A DNA stretch of 64,000 nt. Origin: Pseudomonas baltica. Its GTDB lineage: Bacteria; Pseudomonadota; Gammaproteobacteria; Pseudomonadales; Pseudomonadaceae. Under the pieces are notes generated by a model. The model did no database searches. It was not told where the DNA came from and saw only the letters and a program-made list of their open reading frames with translations. Shown piece by piece: positions 9,834 to 18,315 of this stretch (positions are counted from its first letter, which is position 1; each line of letters starts with the position of its first letter). The DNA lies in assembly GCF_031880315.1 (NCBI RefSeq), contig NZ_CP134771.1:6325001-6389000 (forward strand), in the 5' to 3' direction. Position numbers and translations under genes: made by a program.

Positions 9834-11909
9834 TCAGCTCGGCGCCGGCAGCGCCAAGGTCCCAGGATAATACTGCGCGAAATTGACCTTGTCGGTTTGA
9901 TCCACGGACTTCTTCAAGCGCTCGTTGAACGAGCGGCTGACGCCGTACTGGCCGCCGGAAATAGTGCGGAACTGCGCGGTGAGGGTGATGCCACTGAGGT
10001 CCATCTTGTCGACCCCGAATACTTGCAGCGGCCCTTGCAGGTTGTTCTTGAGCAGCAAGTCTTCGCTGATCTGCTGACCGACGTCGCGAATGATCTGCAG
10101 GGCTTCGTCGATATCGCTGTCGTAGCTGACTTGCACCGAGAAGAACGCATAGGCGAACTGCCGCGACTGGTTGGTGACGGCCTTGATCTGCCCGAACGGT
10201 ACCGAATGCACGAAGCCTTTGCCGTCACGCAGGCGCAGGGTACGGATGGTCAGGCTTTCGACGGTGCCCGCATGGCCGGAGTCGAGCACGACCCAATCAC
10301 CAATGGCGATAGTGTCTTCGATCAGGATGAACAGCCCGGTGATCACGTCTTGCACCAGTTGCTGGGAGCCGAAGCCGATCGCCAGGCCGACCACACCGGC
10401 ACCGGCCAGCAGTGGCGCGACGTTGATGCCCAGATTGGCCATGGTGGTAATGGTGCAGATCACCACTAGCACGATCTTTACCGCGTTACGCATCATGGGC
10501 AGGATGGTCTTGACCCGTGTGCTGGGCTGGCGCGTGCTGCGCTTGCCAACCGCGGGTTTGAGGGCTTCCTGAATGGCGGTGTCGATCACCACCCACAGCA
10601 GCCAGGTCACCAGCAGGATCAGGCCGATGCTGCTCAGCGAATTACTGATGGCCCGGCCGAAGCTGTTGTTGGCGGCGAAGGCCAGTACCGATACACCCCA
10701 GATGCGCCCGAGGATTTCGATGAACGCCACAGCGATGGCGATGCGCGACAATGCATGCAACAGGCTGCGCAGCAGCTCGCGGTAAGGCCGGATCTGCTCG
10801 GCGGCGGCCTGTTCATGGGGCCGGAACACATGATGCATCAACGTGCTGGCGAACACCGCGCTGACCAGCAGCACGGTCGTCATCAACGCGCGCTGCAGAG
10901 TGGCCTGGCTGTTCTCCTGGGCACCGATCAAATGCACCAGCGAAACCAGAATCATCAACAGGATCGGCCAGTACCAAAGGCCCGAGAAAATTCGCAGGGT
11001 CTCCTGGATGGCGCGGTGTTCGTGACGCTGCTTGAGCGGACGGTTGCGAATCAGGTGGGCCACCGGCCGGCGCACATGGATCACCAGGGCGGCGAACATC
11101 AAGGTCGCGACCAGCCCGGTGAACACCGCCAGGCTACTGGCCAGGTTGCCGCCAAACTGACGAGCGATCTGCGGGCTGTCGAAGGCATCGCTCAACGCTG
11201 CCAGAAAGCCGATGGCAAACAGGCGCAGGGGCGCGTAATTGCGCAATATCTGCACAGCGCGGTGCTTGTGGCCGACATCGAAGAGGGTGATGACGCAGAG
11301 GATCAGGGTGGTGGAAAAAATCCCGCTGGTGGTGGAGTAGGCCAGGCACAAGGCAAGGGCACGGGTCACCGACAGGTCCAGCTGATGGCTCACTGCCAAA
11401 GTCACGGGCAGGCTGGCCATGGCCGGTAAAGTCCACGCCAGTAGATAGCCCAGCAGCCCCAGTATGCGGACGCGTGCGCGGAAAAACTTCGAGCTGCCGG
11501 CACGCTTGCGCAGCCAGCGGCCAATGCTGGCCAGGACTGCGAAGGTGGCGAGCCAGCTCAAGGTCAGGATGAAAAAATCCGCCACCAAACGGGTGAACGG
11601 GCGATTTGAGTGTTTGCTGATCAAGGTGTCGACTTCGTCAGCGGCACGATCAGTGCGCAACCGCCAGGCGTCCAGGACGTTGTTGTCGATCGACAGTTGA
11701 TCCTGCACGGTGTCCAGCCCTGTGGTGATAGCACCCAGCAAGCCACCCTGCACCAACGCGGATCTGTCATCTTCGGCCGCTGCGGTCTTGTCTGTAGCGC
11801 TCGTGGCCGGAGCTGGCGCGGCGGCGGGGGCGGCCGGTGCGGCGGCCAGTAAATGGGTACTAAAGAGGAGTATTGCCAACAACGCGAGGTTACGTTTCAG
11901 ACTGAACAC
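9834..11909 (-). CDS. Large MscS-family mechanosensitive ion channel (YbiO-like)
   Basis: About 691 residues. An N-terminal signal peptide (FSLKRNLALLAILLFSTHLLAA) is followed by an Ala/Pro-rich stretch, a periplasmic region, and many hydrophobic helices. The conserved MscS pore and beta domain begin with LGINVAPLLAGAGVVGLAIG and continue FGSQQLVQDVITGLFILIED. These channels open when membrane tension rises after osmotic downshock. No ATG fits. I chose GTG at 11909 because it puts the signal peptide at the N-terminus and has AAAGG eight bases upstream; a TTG at 11963 would add 18 non-hydrophobic residues. It converges with dnaE2, with only 21 bases between the genes. Confidence 0.88.
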   Translation of the reverse strand: MFSLKRNLALLAILLFSTHLLAAAPAAPAAAPAPATSATDKTAAAEDDRSALVQGGLLGAITTGLDTVQDQLSIDNNVLDAWRLRTDRAADEVDTLISKHSNRPFTRLVADFFILTLSWLATFAVLASIGRWLRKRAGSSKFFRARVRILGLLGYLLAWTLPAMASLPVTLAVSHQLDLSVTRALALCLAYSTTSGIFSTTLILCVITLFDVGHKHRAVQILRNYAPLRLFAIGFLAALSDAFDSPQIARQFGGNLASSLAVFTGLVATLMFAALVIHVRRPVAHLIRNRPLKQRHEHRAIQETLRIFSGLWYWPILLMILVSLVHLIGAQENSQATLQRALMTTVLLVSAVFASTLMHHVFRPHEQAAAEQIRPYRELLRSLLHALSRIAIAVAFIEILGRIWGVSVLAFAANNSFGRAISNSLSSIGLILLVTWLLWVVIDTAIQEALKPAVGKRSTRQPSTRVKTILPMMRNAVKIVLVVICTITTMANLGINVAPLLAGAGVVGLAIGFGSQQLVQDVITGLFILIEDTIAIGDWVVLDSGHAGTVESLTIRTLRLRDGKGFVHSVPFGQIKAVTNQSRQFAYAFFSVQVSYDSDIDEALQIIRDVGQQISEDLLLKNNLQGPLQVFGVDKMDLSGITLTAQFRTISGGQYGVSRSFNERLKKSVDQTDKVNFAQYYPGTLALPAPS

Positions 11910-12042
11910 GGGGAGGGCCTTTGTGGTCGTTACCTCAGTGACTGATCGTTCTGGGCCGCGCAAGTTCGGCCACTGTTGATGAACAACACGATAATATCCG
12001 GCGTTGTTCTCTGGTTTATTTGCTCCACAGGAAGGTAGTCAT

Positions 12043-12131
12043 CTGTAGCGATTGAGCTGCGCGCTGGGTATTGATTGCGCGTGGCGGGCGCTTATGCCCA
12101 TCACTCGTAGGGGGCAAGCCTCTCGCTACAG
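12043..12131. repeat. Degenerate REPIN
   Basis: CTGTAGCGATTGAGCTGCGC and, inverted, GGGGCAAGCCTCTCGCTACAG lie about 50 bases apart between the divergent MscS-type channel and MFS genes. The left arm has lost several positions of the consensus, which suggests an old copy. Confidence 0.75.
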
Positions 12132-12199
12132 ATCGATGCTGCCTCCTGCATTTTTTCCATCGTGGCGCTGGTGAGCGTCACTGCTGTCAAGGCTGACTC

Positions 12200-13351
12200 A
12201 TGTCCTCTACGACCTCCCATTCACGGGCGTTGCCCGGCAAACGCGAACAGTTTTCTACCCGCGTGGCGTTTTTCGTCACCGGTTTTTCCATGTCCAGTTG
12301 GGCGCCGCTGGTGCCGTTGGCCAAGCAGCGCGTTGGCATCGACGATGGAACCTTGGGCCTGGTGCTGCTGTGTCTGGGCGGTGGCTCCATTCTGGCCATG
12401 CCCCTGGCCGGCTACCTGACGGCACGGCTGGGTTGCCGCCGAGTGATCAGCGTCGCCGGGTTGTTGGTCTGCCTGATGCTGCCGCTGCTGGCCAGTGTTT
12501 CCAACCTGTCGGCATTGGTGGCGGCGGTGCTGGTGTTTGGCGCCGCCATGGGAATGCTCGACTGCGCGATCAATATCCAGGCGATCATCGTCGAGAAGGC
12601 CAGCGAGCGGGCCATGATGTCGGGCTTTCACGGGTTGTTCAGCCTCGGCGGGATCATCGGGGCAGCGGGCGTGACGGGGCTGCTCAGCGCAGGCCTGACG
12701 CCGCTGATCGCCATCCTGGTAGTAGTGGCGGTATTGCTGGTGGCGCTTTATCGCGCAGCAGCGCATCTGCTGCCGTTTGGCAGTGCCAGCGACGGACCGT
12801 TGTTCGCCGTGCCTCACGGCATCGTGCTGTTCCTCAGCGTGCTGTGCTTCATCGTATTCCTCACCGAGGGTGCGATGCTGGACTGGAGCGCGGTATTTCT
12901 GGTGTCGCAGCGGCACATGGACGCCAGCTATGCAGGCCTCGGCTATGCCGCCTTCGCCGCAACCATGACCGTGGGCCGGCTGACGGGCGATGCCATCGTC
13001 AACCGCCTCGGTGGGGCGCGGGTGACCATCCTCGGCGGTGCCTGTGCTGCCGCTGGTATCGCGATTTCGCTATGGGTACCGGCCTGGCCGGCGGCGCTGC
13101 TGGGCTATGCCTTGGTCGGGGCAGGATGCTCGAACATCGTGCCGGTGCTCTACACCGCAGTCGGGCGGCAGACCAGCATGCCGCAGAGCGCGGCCATTCC
13201 GGCGATGACCTCGTTGGGCTACGCGGGGATTCTCATGGGGCCAGCGGCGATCGGCTTGATTTCCCACCTCAGCAGTTTGTCGCTGGCCATCGGCGTGTTG
13301 ATCCCGTTGCTACTGGCGGTTGCCTGCAGCGGTCGCTATCTGCGTCAGTAG
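12200..13351 (+). CDS. MFS transporter, YbjJ-like
   Basis: A 383-residue protein with about twelve hydrophobic segments. It starts with a cytoplasmic tail (MSSTTSHSRALPGKREQFS) and then VAFFVTGFSMSSWAPLVPLA. The loop GYLTARLGCRRVISVAG between helices 2 and 3 is the MFS GxxxDRxGRR-type signature in a degenerate form. The overall pattern, including GAAMGMLDCAINIQA, resembles the YbjJ/fucose-permease-like branch. The substrate is unknown. Its start ATG at 12200 follows a short leader without a strong ribosome site. The GFA gene follows 74 bases downstream and could be co-transcribed. Confidence 0.82.
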   Translation: MSSTTSHSRALPGKREQFSTRVAFFVTGFSMSSWAPLVPLAKQRVGIDDGTLGLVLLCLGGGSILAMPLAGYLTARLGCRRVISVAGLLVCLMLPLLASVSNLSALVAAVLVFGAAMGMLDCAINIQAIIVEKASERAMMSGFHGLFSLGGIIGAAGVTGLLSAGLTPLIAILVVVAVLLVALYRAAAHLLPFGSASDGPLFAVPHGIVLFLSVLCFIVFLTEGAMLDWSAVFLVSQRHMDASYAGLGYAAFAATMTVGRLTGDAIVNRLGGARVTILGGACAAAGIAISLWVPAWPAALLGYALVGAGCSNIVPVLYTAVGRQTSMPQSAAIPAMTSLGYAGILMGPAAIGLISHLSSLSLAIGVLIPLLLAVACSGRYLRQ

Positions 13352-13425
13352 TGCGGCACATCCGAGGAAACCGTCAGCGCCGTGCGGGTGTCTATCTTCA
13401 ACACTCAGCGATCGGGAGCCTCACC

Positions 13426-13914
13426 ATGCACCTGGAAGGATCTTGCCATTGCGGCGCCGTCACCTTCAGCCTCGACAGCGCCCACCCGTACCCTTATCAA
13501 CGCTGCTACTGCTCGATTTGCCGCAAGACCCAGGGCGGTGGCGGCTATGCCATCAACCTGGGTGGCGATGCGACGACCCTCAAGGTCCAGGGCCGCAAGA
13601 ACATCAGCATCTATCACGCGAAAATGCGCGAGAAGGGCGAGCAACGCAGCCACGCCAGTAGCGCCGAGCGGCATTTCTGCCACCTGTGCGCAAGTGCGTT
13701 GTGGCTGTTCAGCCCTGAATGGCCAGAGCTGATTCACCCCTTCGCCAGCGCCATCGATACACCGCTACCCGTGCCGCCGGAGCATACCCATTTGTTGCTC
13801 GACTCCAAGGCGCCCTGGGTCGAGGTCCAGGCCGGGCCCAAGGACCAGCAGTTCGAAAAATATCCCAAGGAGTCGATCGCCGACTGGCATCAGCGGTTGG
13901 GGTTGGAGAAATAG
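13426..13914 (+). CDS. GFA-family zinc-binding protein
   Basis: The 162-residue protein carries the cysteine pattern of the glutathione-dependent formaldehyde-activating (GFA/Mss4-like) fold: GSCHCGAVTFS, CYCSICRKTQGG and ERHFCHLCAS. In this family these cysteines bind one structural and one catalytic zinc. Many paralogues have no proven formaldehyde activity, so only the fold is certain. CGGGAGCC lies just before the ATG at 13426. It converges with the FUSC-family gene. Confidence 0.85.
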   Translation: MHLEGSCHCGAVTFSLDSAHPYPYQRCYCSICRKTQGGGGYAINLGGDATTLKVQGRKNISIYHAKMREKGEQRSHASSAERHFCHLCASALWLFSPEWPELIHPFASAIDTPLPVPPEHTHLLLDSKAPWVEVQAGPKDQQFEKYPKESIADWHQRLGLEK

Positions 13915-13938
13915 AGGCCGTTCGAATCGCCCTCTATC

Positions 13939-15003
13939 TCAGATCTTCCACCGCCGCGCGGTGCGCGCAAGCTTGCCCTGCATGGCATCCAACGTGTGCG
14001 ACAGCTGCACGGTCATCATCTGATAACCCACCCATTCGGCGGGCACGGCGCGCAGTGGCGGGGCATCCATCTGGCGTTCCAGTCTATCGATGGCGCCCGC
14101 CTGCAGGGCGCGCGCCATGGCGATGAACTGATGACGAATCTTGCGGTGCTCGCCCAGCAGGTTGTCACGCAGCACCGCCATGGCCCCTTCGTCATTGACG
14201 TTGGGACGCAGGTTGCCGAGCAATTCAAGGCTGCTCAGGCACATGCGGAACAAGCGCTGGATCTCGTCCAGCTGAGTCATGGATACCTTGACTTCCTTGG
14301 ACACCGACGGCATCAGCGAGCGCAGTTGCAGCATGGTCGCGTTGAGTCGGTTCATGAGCCTGACCAATTCGTCGCTGCTCACCGATTCGCCGTTGATGAG
14401 CCGCGCATGCACCTGTGCGCAATCACGCAAGCCACTGGCGAGGTTGTAGCGCCACGAGTACACCGCATACAGCGGCAACGCGAAGGAGAACGCCAGCGCC
14501 AGGGCGATGCCGATGAGGATATCGACCGTGCGCCACAAACCGTCGGACATCGGATTGTCGCCATGGCCGGCGACGATGAACAGGGTAATCGCCGACAGCA
14601 ATGCCGTGTAGCCGCCCTTGCCAATGGCGTGATAGGCGAAAAACCCGCAGGCCAGGCACATCAGCACGTAGGTCAGCAGGGGCAGGCCCAGATAGTTCTG
14701 CTGTGCCACCAGCGCCAGGCCCAGGCCGGCGCCGATCAAGGTACCCCAGGCGCGCTCGATGGATTTCTTGCCGATGTTGCCGTGGTGTTGCAAGCCGCCG
14801 ATGACGATCAGCAGTGTCACCGAGGCCCACTCGCCATGGGGCAGGTTCAGGCCGGTGGTCAGCAAAATGCTCGCGAGCAGACTGACCACGATGCGGCCGG
14901 CGTGAATAAGCCGCGCATGCCGATACCGGCGATAAGGGTCCAGGAGCGGGCGCAACACGCGCCGCAACCAAAAAGGCAGGGGAAAAGTTTTCTGTAATTT
15001 CAT
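13939..15003 (-). CDS. FUSC-family inner-membrane protein (aromatic acid exporter/YccS-like)
   Basis: The 354-residue protein has a charged N-terminus (RRVLRPLLDPYRRYRHARL). About six membrane helices follow, including the conserved segment LNLPHGEWASVTLLIVIGGL and RAWGTLIGAGLGLALV, then a cytoplasmic helical C-terminal half. This is the layout of FUSC/YccS/AaeB-related proteins linked to efflux of aromatic acids. It is shorter than full two-module AaeB proteins. The gene is divergent from the ABC exporter gene, 69 bases apart, so the two may share control. The substrate is not known. Confidence 0.8.
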   Translation of the reverse strand: MKLQKTFPLPFWLRRVLRPLLDPYRRYRHARLIHAGRIVVSLLASILLTTGLNLPHGEWASVTLLIVIGGLQHHGNIGKKSIERAWGTLIGAGLGLALVAQQNYLGLPLLTYVLMCLACGFFAYHAIGKGGYTALLSAITLFIVAGHGDNPMSDGLWRTVDILIGIALALAFSFALPLYAVYSWRYNLASGLRDCAQVHARLINGESVSSDELVRLMNRLNATMLQLRSLMPSVSKEVKVSMTQLDEIQRLFRMCLSSLELLGNLRPNVNDEGAMAVLRDNLLGEHRKIRHQFIAMARALQAGAIDRLERQMDAPPLRAVPAEWVGYQMMTVQLSHTLDAMQGKLARTARRWKI

Positions 15004-15072
15004 GGGTTAACTGACCATCATTGGGCTGATTATATCCTGACACAACTTTATAACTGCGAGGCTCATCGTCGC

Positions 15073-16884
15073 ATGCCAGTGCTCCAACGCTTCAGGGGTT
15101 TCTTTGTTCAAGCGGCGCGGGCCATGGGCCTGGTGTGGCAGACGTCACGCGGGCTGTTCATCGGCCTGATCATCGCCACCCTCGTGGCGGGGATGTTGCC
15201 AGCGCTGGCGGCCTGGGTCGGGCAGCGTATCGTCGACGCGGTGGTGCACTCCATGGCCCTGCCGCCCAGCGCGTCAGGCCCACCGCTGTGGCCGGTGTTG
15301 CGATATGTGTTGCTGGAGGCCGGTGTGCTGGCCTTGCTGGCGGCCGCGCAACGGGGGCTGTCGGTGCAGCAATCCTTGCTGCGCGCGCAGTTGGGGCAGA
15401 AGGTCAATCTGCTGATCCTTGAAAAGGCCCAGACGTTGTCGCTGCTGCAGTTTGAAAACTCCGAGTTCTACGACAAGCTGGTGCGCGTGCGTCGCGAAGC
15501 ATCGACGCGGCCACTGGCTTTGGTGACCAAATCACTGGGGCTGGTGCAGAACCTGATCCAGCTGATCAGCTTCGCCGTGCTGCTGGTGCACTTTTCGCCT
15601 TGGGCGCTGGCGATATTGCTGATCGGCGCACTGCCGGTATTTTTTGCCGAGGCGCATTTCTCTGGGGATGCGTTCCGCCTGTTCACCCGGCGCGCCCCGG
15701 AAAGCCGTCGGCAAAGCTATATCGAAGCGCTGCTGTCCCAGGAGGCGCACATCAAGGAGGTCAAGCTGTTCGGCTTCGCGCCCCTGCTGTTGCAACGTTA
15801 TCGCGACGCCTATGGCCGGCTCTATGCCGAGGACCGGCGCCTGACCTTGCGGCGCGACAGTTGGGGATTCGCCCTCGGGTTGCTGGGCACCGCAGCGTTT
15901 TACCTGGCGTATGCCTGGGTGGTGATCGACACCGTGAGCGGGCATATCAGCCTGGGGCAGATGACCATGTATCTGGTGCTGTTCAAGCAGGGGCAAAGCG
16001 CGGTGAGCAGCAGTCTGAGTGCGATCGGCGGCTTGTACGAAGATGGCTTGTACCTGGCGGATCTGCATGAGTATCTGGCGCAGCCGGTCACTACCGTTGG
16101 CGGCAGCCTGACCGTGGGGATCAAGCCGGGCGACGGCCTGCGTCTCGAAGGCGTGGGGTTTCGCTATCCTGGTGCCGGACGCATGACGCTCGAAGGCATC
16201 GACCTGCACCTGGCGCCTGGGCGCAGCGTAGCGCTGGTGGGCGAAAACGGTTCGGGCAAGACCACGCTGATCAAGCTGATCACCCGTCTTTATCAGCCCG
16301 AGCAGGGCCGCATCCTGTTGGATGGCAGCGACCTGCAAAGTTGGGATGAAGCCGCGCTGCGTGAGCGCATCGGGGTGATCTTCCAGGATTACATTCGCTA
16401 TCAGTTTTCGGTCGGCGAGAACCTCGGTGTGGGCGATGTGCGCGCGTTCGACGATCACCAGCGCTGGCAGGAAGCTGCGGAGCAGGGCATGGCGGCGCCC
16501 TTTATCGAAGGCCTGGCCCAGGGCTATGGCACGCAATTGGGCCGTTGGTTTGCGGGAGGGCAGGAGCTGTCGGGCGGGCAATGGCAGAAGATCGCCTTGT
16601 CGCGGGCCTATATGCGCCGTGAGGCTGACATTCTCATTCTGGACGAGCCCACGGCGGCACTCGACGCCAGCGCCGAAGCGGCGGTGTTCGAACACTTTCG
16701 CAAATATGCGCGCGGACGTATGACGCTGTTGATCAGCCACCGCTTTTCCAGCGTGCGCAATGCCGAGCATATTGTCGTGCTGGATCAGGGCAGGGTGCTG
16801 GAGCGCGGCGACCACGCCAGCCTGATGGCGGCTGGCGGGCGTTATGCGCAGTTGTTCGATCTGCAGGCGCGGGGGTATAGGTGA
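15073..16884 (+). CDS. ABC exporter half-transporter (permease fused to ATPase)
   Basis: This 603-residue fusion has an N-terminal exporter-type membrane domain (helices in about 20-330, including LLVHFSPWALAILLIGALPV) and a C-terminal ATPase. Walker A is GENGSGKTT at about 390-398, the signature motif LSGGQWQKIALSRA, and Walker B ILILDEPTAALD; the H-loop is LLISHRFSS. It should work as a homodimer, exporting a lipid, peptide or drug-like substrate. Nothing nearby points to a biosynthetic cargo. The neighbour upstream and divergent is the FUSC-family membrane protein. The ATG at 15073 follows a short leader. Confidence 0.88.
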   Translation: MPVLQRFRGFFVQAARAMGLVWQTSRGLFIGLIIATLVAGMLPALAAWVGQRIVDAVVHSMALPPSASGPPLWPVLRYVLLEAGVLALLAAAQRGLSVQQSLLRAQLGQKVNLLILEKAQTLSLLQFENSEFYDKLVRVRREASTRPLALVTKSLGLVQNLIQLISFAVLLVHFSPWALAILLIGALPVFFAEAHFSGDAFRLFTRRAPESRRQSYIEALLSQEAHIKEVKLFGFAPLLLQRYRDAYGRLYAEDRRLTLRRDSWGFALGLLGTAAFYLAYAWVVIDTVSGHISLGQMTMYLVLFKQGQSAVSSSLSAIGGLYEDGLYLADLHEYLAQPVTTVGGSLTVGIKPGDGLRLEGVGFRYPGAGRMTLEGIDLHLAPGRSVALVGENGSGKTTLIKLITRLYQPEQGRILLDGSDLQSWDEAALRERIGVIFQDYIRYQFSVGENLGVGDVRAFDDHQRWQEAAEQGMAAPFIEGLAQGYGTQLGRWFAGGQELSGGQWQKIALSRAYMRREADILILDEPTAALDASAEAAVFEHFRKYARGRMTLLISHRFSSVRNAEHIVVLDQGRVLERGDHASLMAAGGRYAQLFDLQARGYR

Positions 16885-16897
16885 TGCCAACCCTGAT

Positions 16898-17716
16898 CTA
16901 CTTGCCCTCGAACGGCCCCATCGCCGCGAACGCACCGCCCTGATAGATACGTTGCGGATCGTCGGCCGGTAGCGGCGGCAAGGCTTCGACCTTCTCGCGG
17001 AACGGCTCGGAGCTGTCCTTGGGCTTATAGCCCAGGTGCGCGGCATAACGGTTGTCCCACCAGCCGGCTTTGTTGTCCGAGACCCCATAAACCACGGTAT
17101 GCCCTACGTCGCTGGCGTACAGCGCGCGCTCCATCAACTGCACCAGGTCGTCATAGCTGAACCAGGTGGCCAGCATCCGCACGTTCTGCGGTTCCGGGAA
17201 GGACGAGCCGATGCGCACACTGACGGTCTCGATGCCATAACGATCGAAATAGAAACTCGCCAGGTCTTCACCATACGACTTCGACAGCCCGTAATAGCTG
17301 TCCGGGCGTCGCAGGCAATGGGCGTCCAGGGTCTCGGTCTGCTGATGAAAACCGATGACGTGGTTGGAACTGGCGAAGATCACCCGCTTGACCCCATGGC
17401 GCCGGGCCGCCTCGTAGATATGAAAGGTGCCGCAGATGTTGGCGCCGAGGATGGTTTCGAACGAATGCTCGGTGGACACTCCACCAAAGTGCAGGATCGC
17501 ATCGACGCCTTCGACGAGCTGGTCGACGGCCTGTTTGTCGGCCAGGTCGCAGCGCACGACCTCCTCGTGCGCCGAAGTCGCTGCAGGCATCTCGGCGATA
17601 TCGGACAGCCGCAGGATGTTGGCGTAGGGCTTGAGGCGCTCGCGCAGGACCTTGCCCAGGCCGCCAGCGGCACCGGTCAGCAAAAGGCGATTGAAAGGGG
17701 TAGGGCTGCTGCTCAT
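16898..17716 (-). CDS. udh: Uronate dehydrogenase
   Basis: The 272-residue extended short-chain dehydrogenase has the nucleotide motif LLLTGAAGGLGK and the catalytic YxxxK in SYYGLSKSYGE. Internal segments HFGGVSTEHSFE, GSSFPEPQNVRML and DNKAGWWDNRYA are typical of NAD-dependent uronate dehydrogenases of Pseudomonas and Agrobacterium. These oxidise glucuronate or galacturonate to the aldarolactone. The gene is divergent from a hexuronate-type MFS transporter, which supports a uronate uptake-and-oxidation module. An AANAANAA motif lies 14 bases upstream of the ATG at 17716. The downstream aldarate genes are not in the window. Confidence 0.9.
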   Translation of the reverse strand: MSSSPTPFNRLLLTGAAGGLGKVLRERLKPYANILRLSDIAEMPAATSAHEEVVRCDLADKQAVDQLVEGVDAILHFGGVSTEHSFETILGANICGTFHIYEAARRHGVKRVIFASSNHVIGFHQQTETLDAHCLRRPDSYYGLSKSYGEDLASFYFDRYGIETVSVRIGSSFPEPQNVRMLATWFSYDDLVQLMERALYASDVGHTVVYGVSDNKAGWWDNRYAAHLGYKPKDSSEPFREKVEALPPLPADDPQRIYQGGAFAAMGPFEGK

Positions 17717-17730
17717 GAAAAAATCCCGAA

Positions 17731-17738
17731 TTGTTATT
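17731..17738 (-). promoter_or_regulatory. Candidate Crc/Hfq CA motif in the udh leader
   Basis: On the minus strand this reads AATAACAA, a perfect AANAANAA, 14 bases before the udh ATG. In Pseudomonas such motifs near the ribosome site let Hfq with Crc block translation when preferred carbon sources are present. Function here is inferred. Confidence 0.5.
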
Positions 17739-17750
17739 GGAGGTGATCAA

Positions 17751-17828
17751 CCTGTAGCGAGGGGGCGGCCCCCGGATAGCGGTATTTCCCCAAGGTTGCC
17801 ATCGGGGGCAAGCCGCCTCGCTACAGGG
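17751..17828. repeat. REPIN
   Basis: Arms CCTGTAGCGAGGGGGCGGCC and, inverted, GGGGGCAAGCCGCCTCGCTA with ACAGG enclose about 35 bases. It sits between the udh leader and its probable promoter, so it would be transcribed as part of the udh 5' leader. Confidence 0.85.
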
Positions 17829-17871
17829 TCGGCGTACAAAAGCTTAGCTCATATCAGGGTTATTCTGTCAG

Positions 17872-17899
17872 CTGTTATGTTGTCGTACAAGATCGTCAA
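17872..17899 (-). promoter_or_regulatory. Candidate udh promoter with GntR/FadR-type operator
   Basis: TTGTCGTACAA at 17880-17890 fits the FadR-subfamily operator pattern TNGTNNNACNA exactly. On the minus strand it lies between a -35-like TTGACG (17894-17899) and a weak -10-like TAACAG (17872-17877), 16 bases apart. A repressor bound there would block udh transcription. No GntR gene is next to it. The operator match is visible; regulation is inference. Confidence 0.45.
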
Positions 17900-18293
17900 G
17901 AGAGGAATGTAGAGCTGAGAGCTGCTCGCGATGCTTAGGGCCCCATATTCAGTTATAGCTAGGCTAAGTAGTGTGCAGCAGTCATTCCAAGAACCGTTCA
18001 GTCATCCTGACAGGTCCGATATTTTCGTTTGACATATCTGGAAACAACTCGCTATAAATAGCGCAGTGGTACGACGACTTGTCTCCCCGACAGCGCCGCC
18101 ACATAACAATAAAACCCGAGTAGACCGCCATGATGAACCTCCCACGTCGGCAGTGCTGTTTCAGCATTCACCACACCCGATCGTCCGCCGAGGTGTTCGG
18201 CAACCCTTCATTCTTGCTCGTACCGGTCAGCTGAGCACAGCTGCCATCGGGGCGGGCGACGCCTTGTCGTAACGGCCCTTGCGTTCACATTCC
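17900..18293. other. Intergenic region upstream of the hexuronate-type transporter
   Basis: No convincing gene lies here. The one clear signal is a sigma-70-like promoter on the plus strand: TTGACA at 18029-18034, an 18-base spacer, and TATAAA at 18053-18058. It would give a leader of roughly 250 bases for the transporter. Short open frames (a GTG-started 68-codon frame at 18066 and a minus frame at 17982-18167) have no ribosome site or recognisable sequence. Confidence 0.5.
18029..18058 (+). promoter_or_regulatory. Sigma-70-type promoter for the exuT-like gene
   Basis: A perfect -35 hexamer TTGACA at 18029-18034 and TATAAA at 18053-18058 (five of six to consensus) are 18 bases apart, pointing towards the transporter at 18316. 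Confidence 0.6.
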
Positions 18294-18301
18294 AACAACA
18301 A
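18294..18301 (+). promoter_or_regulatory. Candidate Crc/Hfq CA motif in the exuT-like leader
   Basis: AACAACAA matches AANAANAA perfectly and ends 14 bases before the transporter ATG, the same spacing as the motif before udh on the other strand. Confidence 0.5.
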
Positions 18302-18315
18302 ATTCAGGTGAAACG

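Noticed and set aside
17982..18272. Short open frames between udh and the exuT-like gene
   Set aside because: No ribosome site, no recognisable sequence, and they lie over the promoter/leader region of the transporter.
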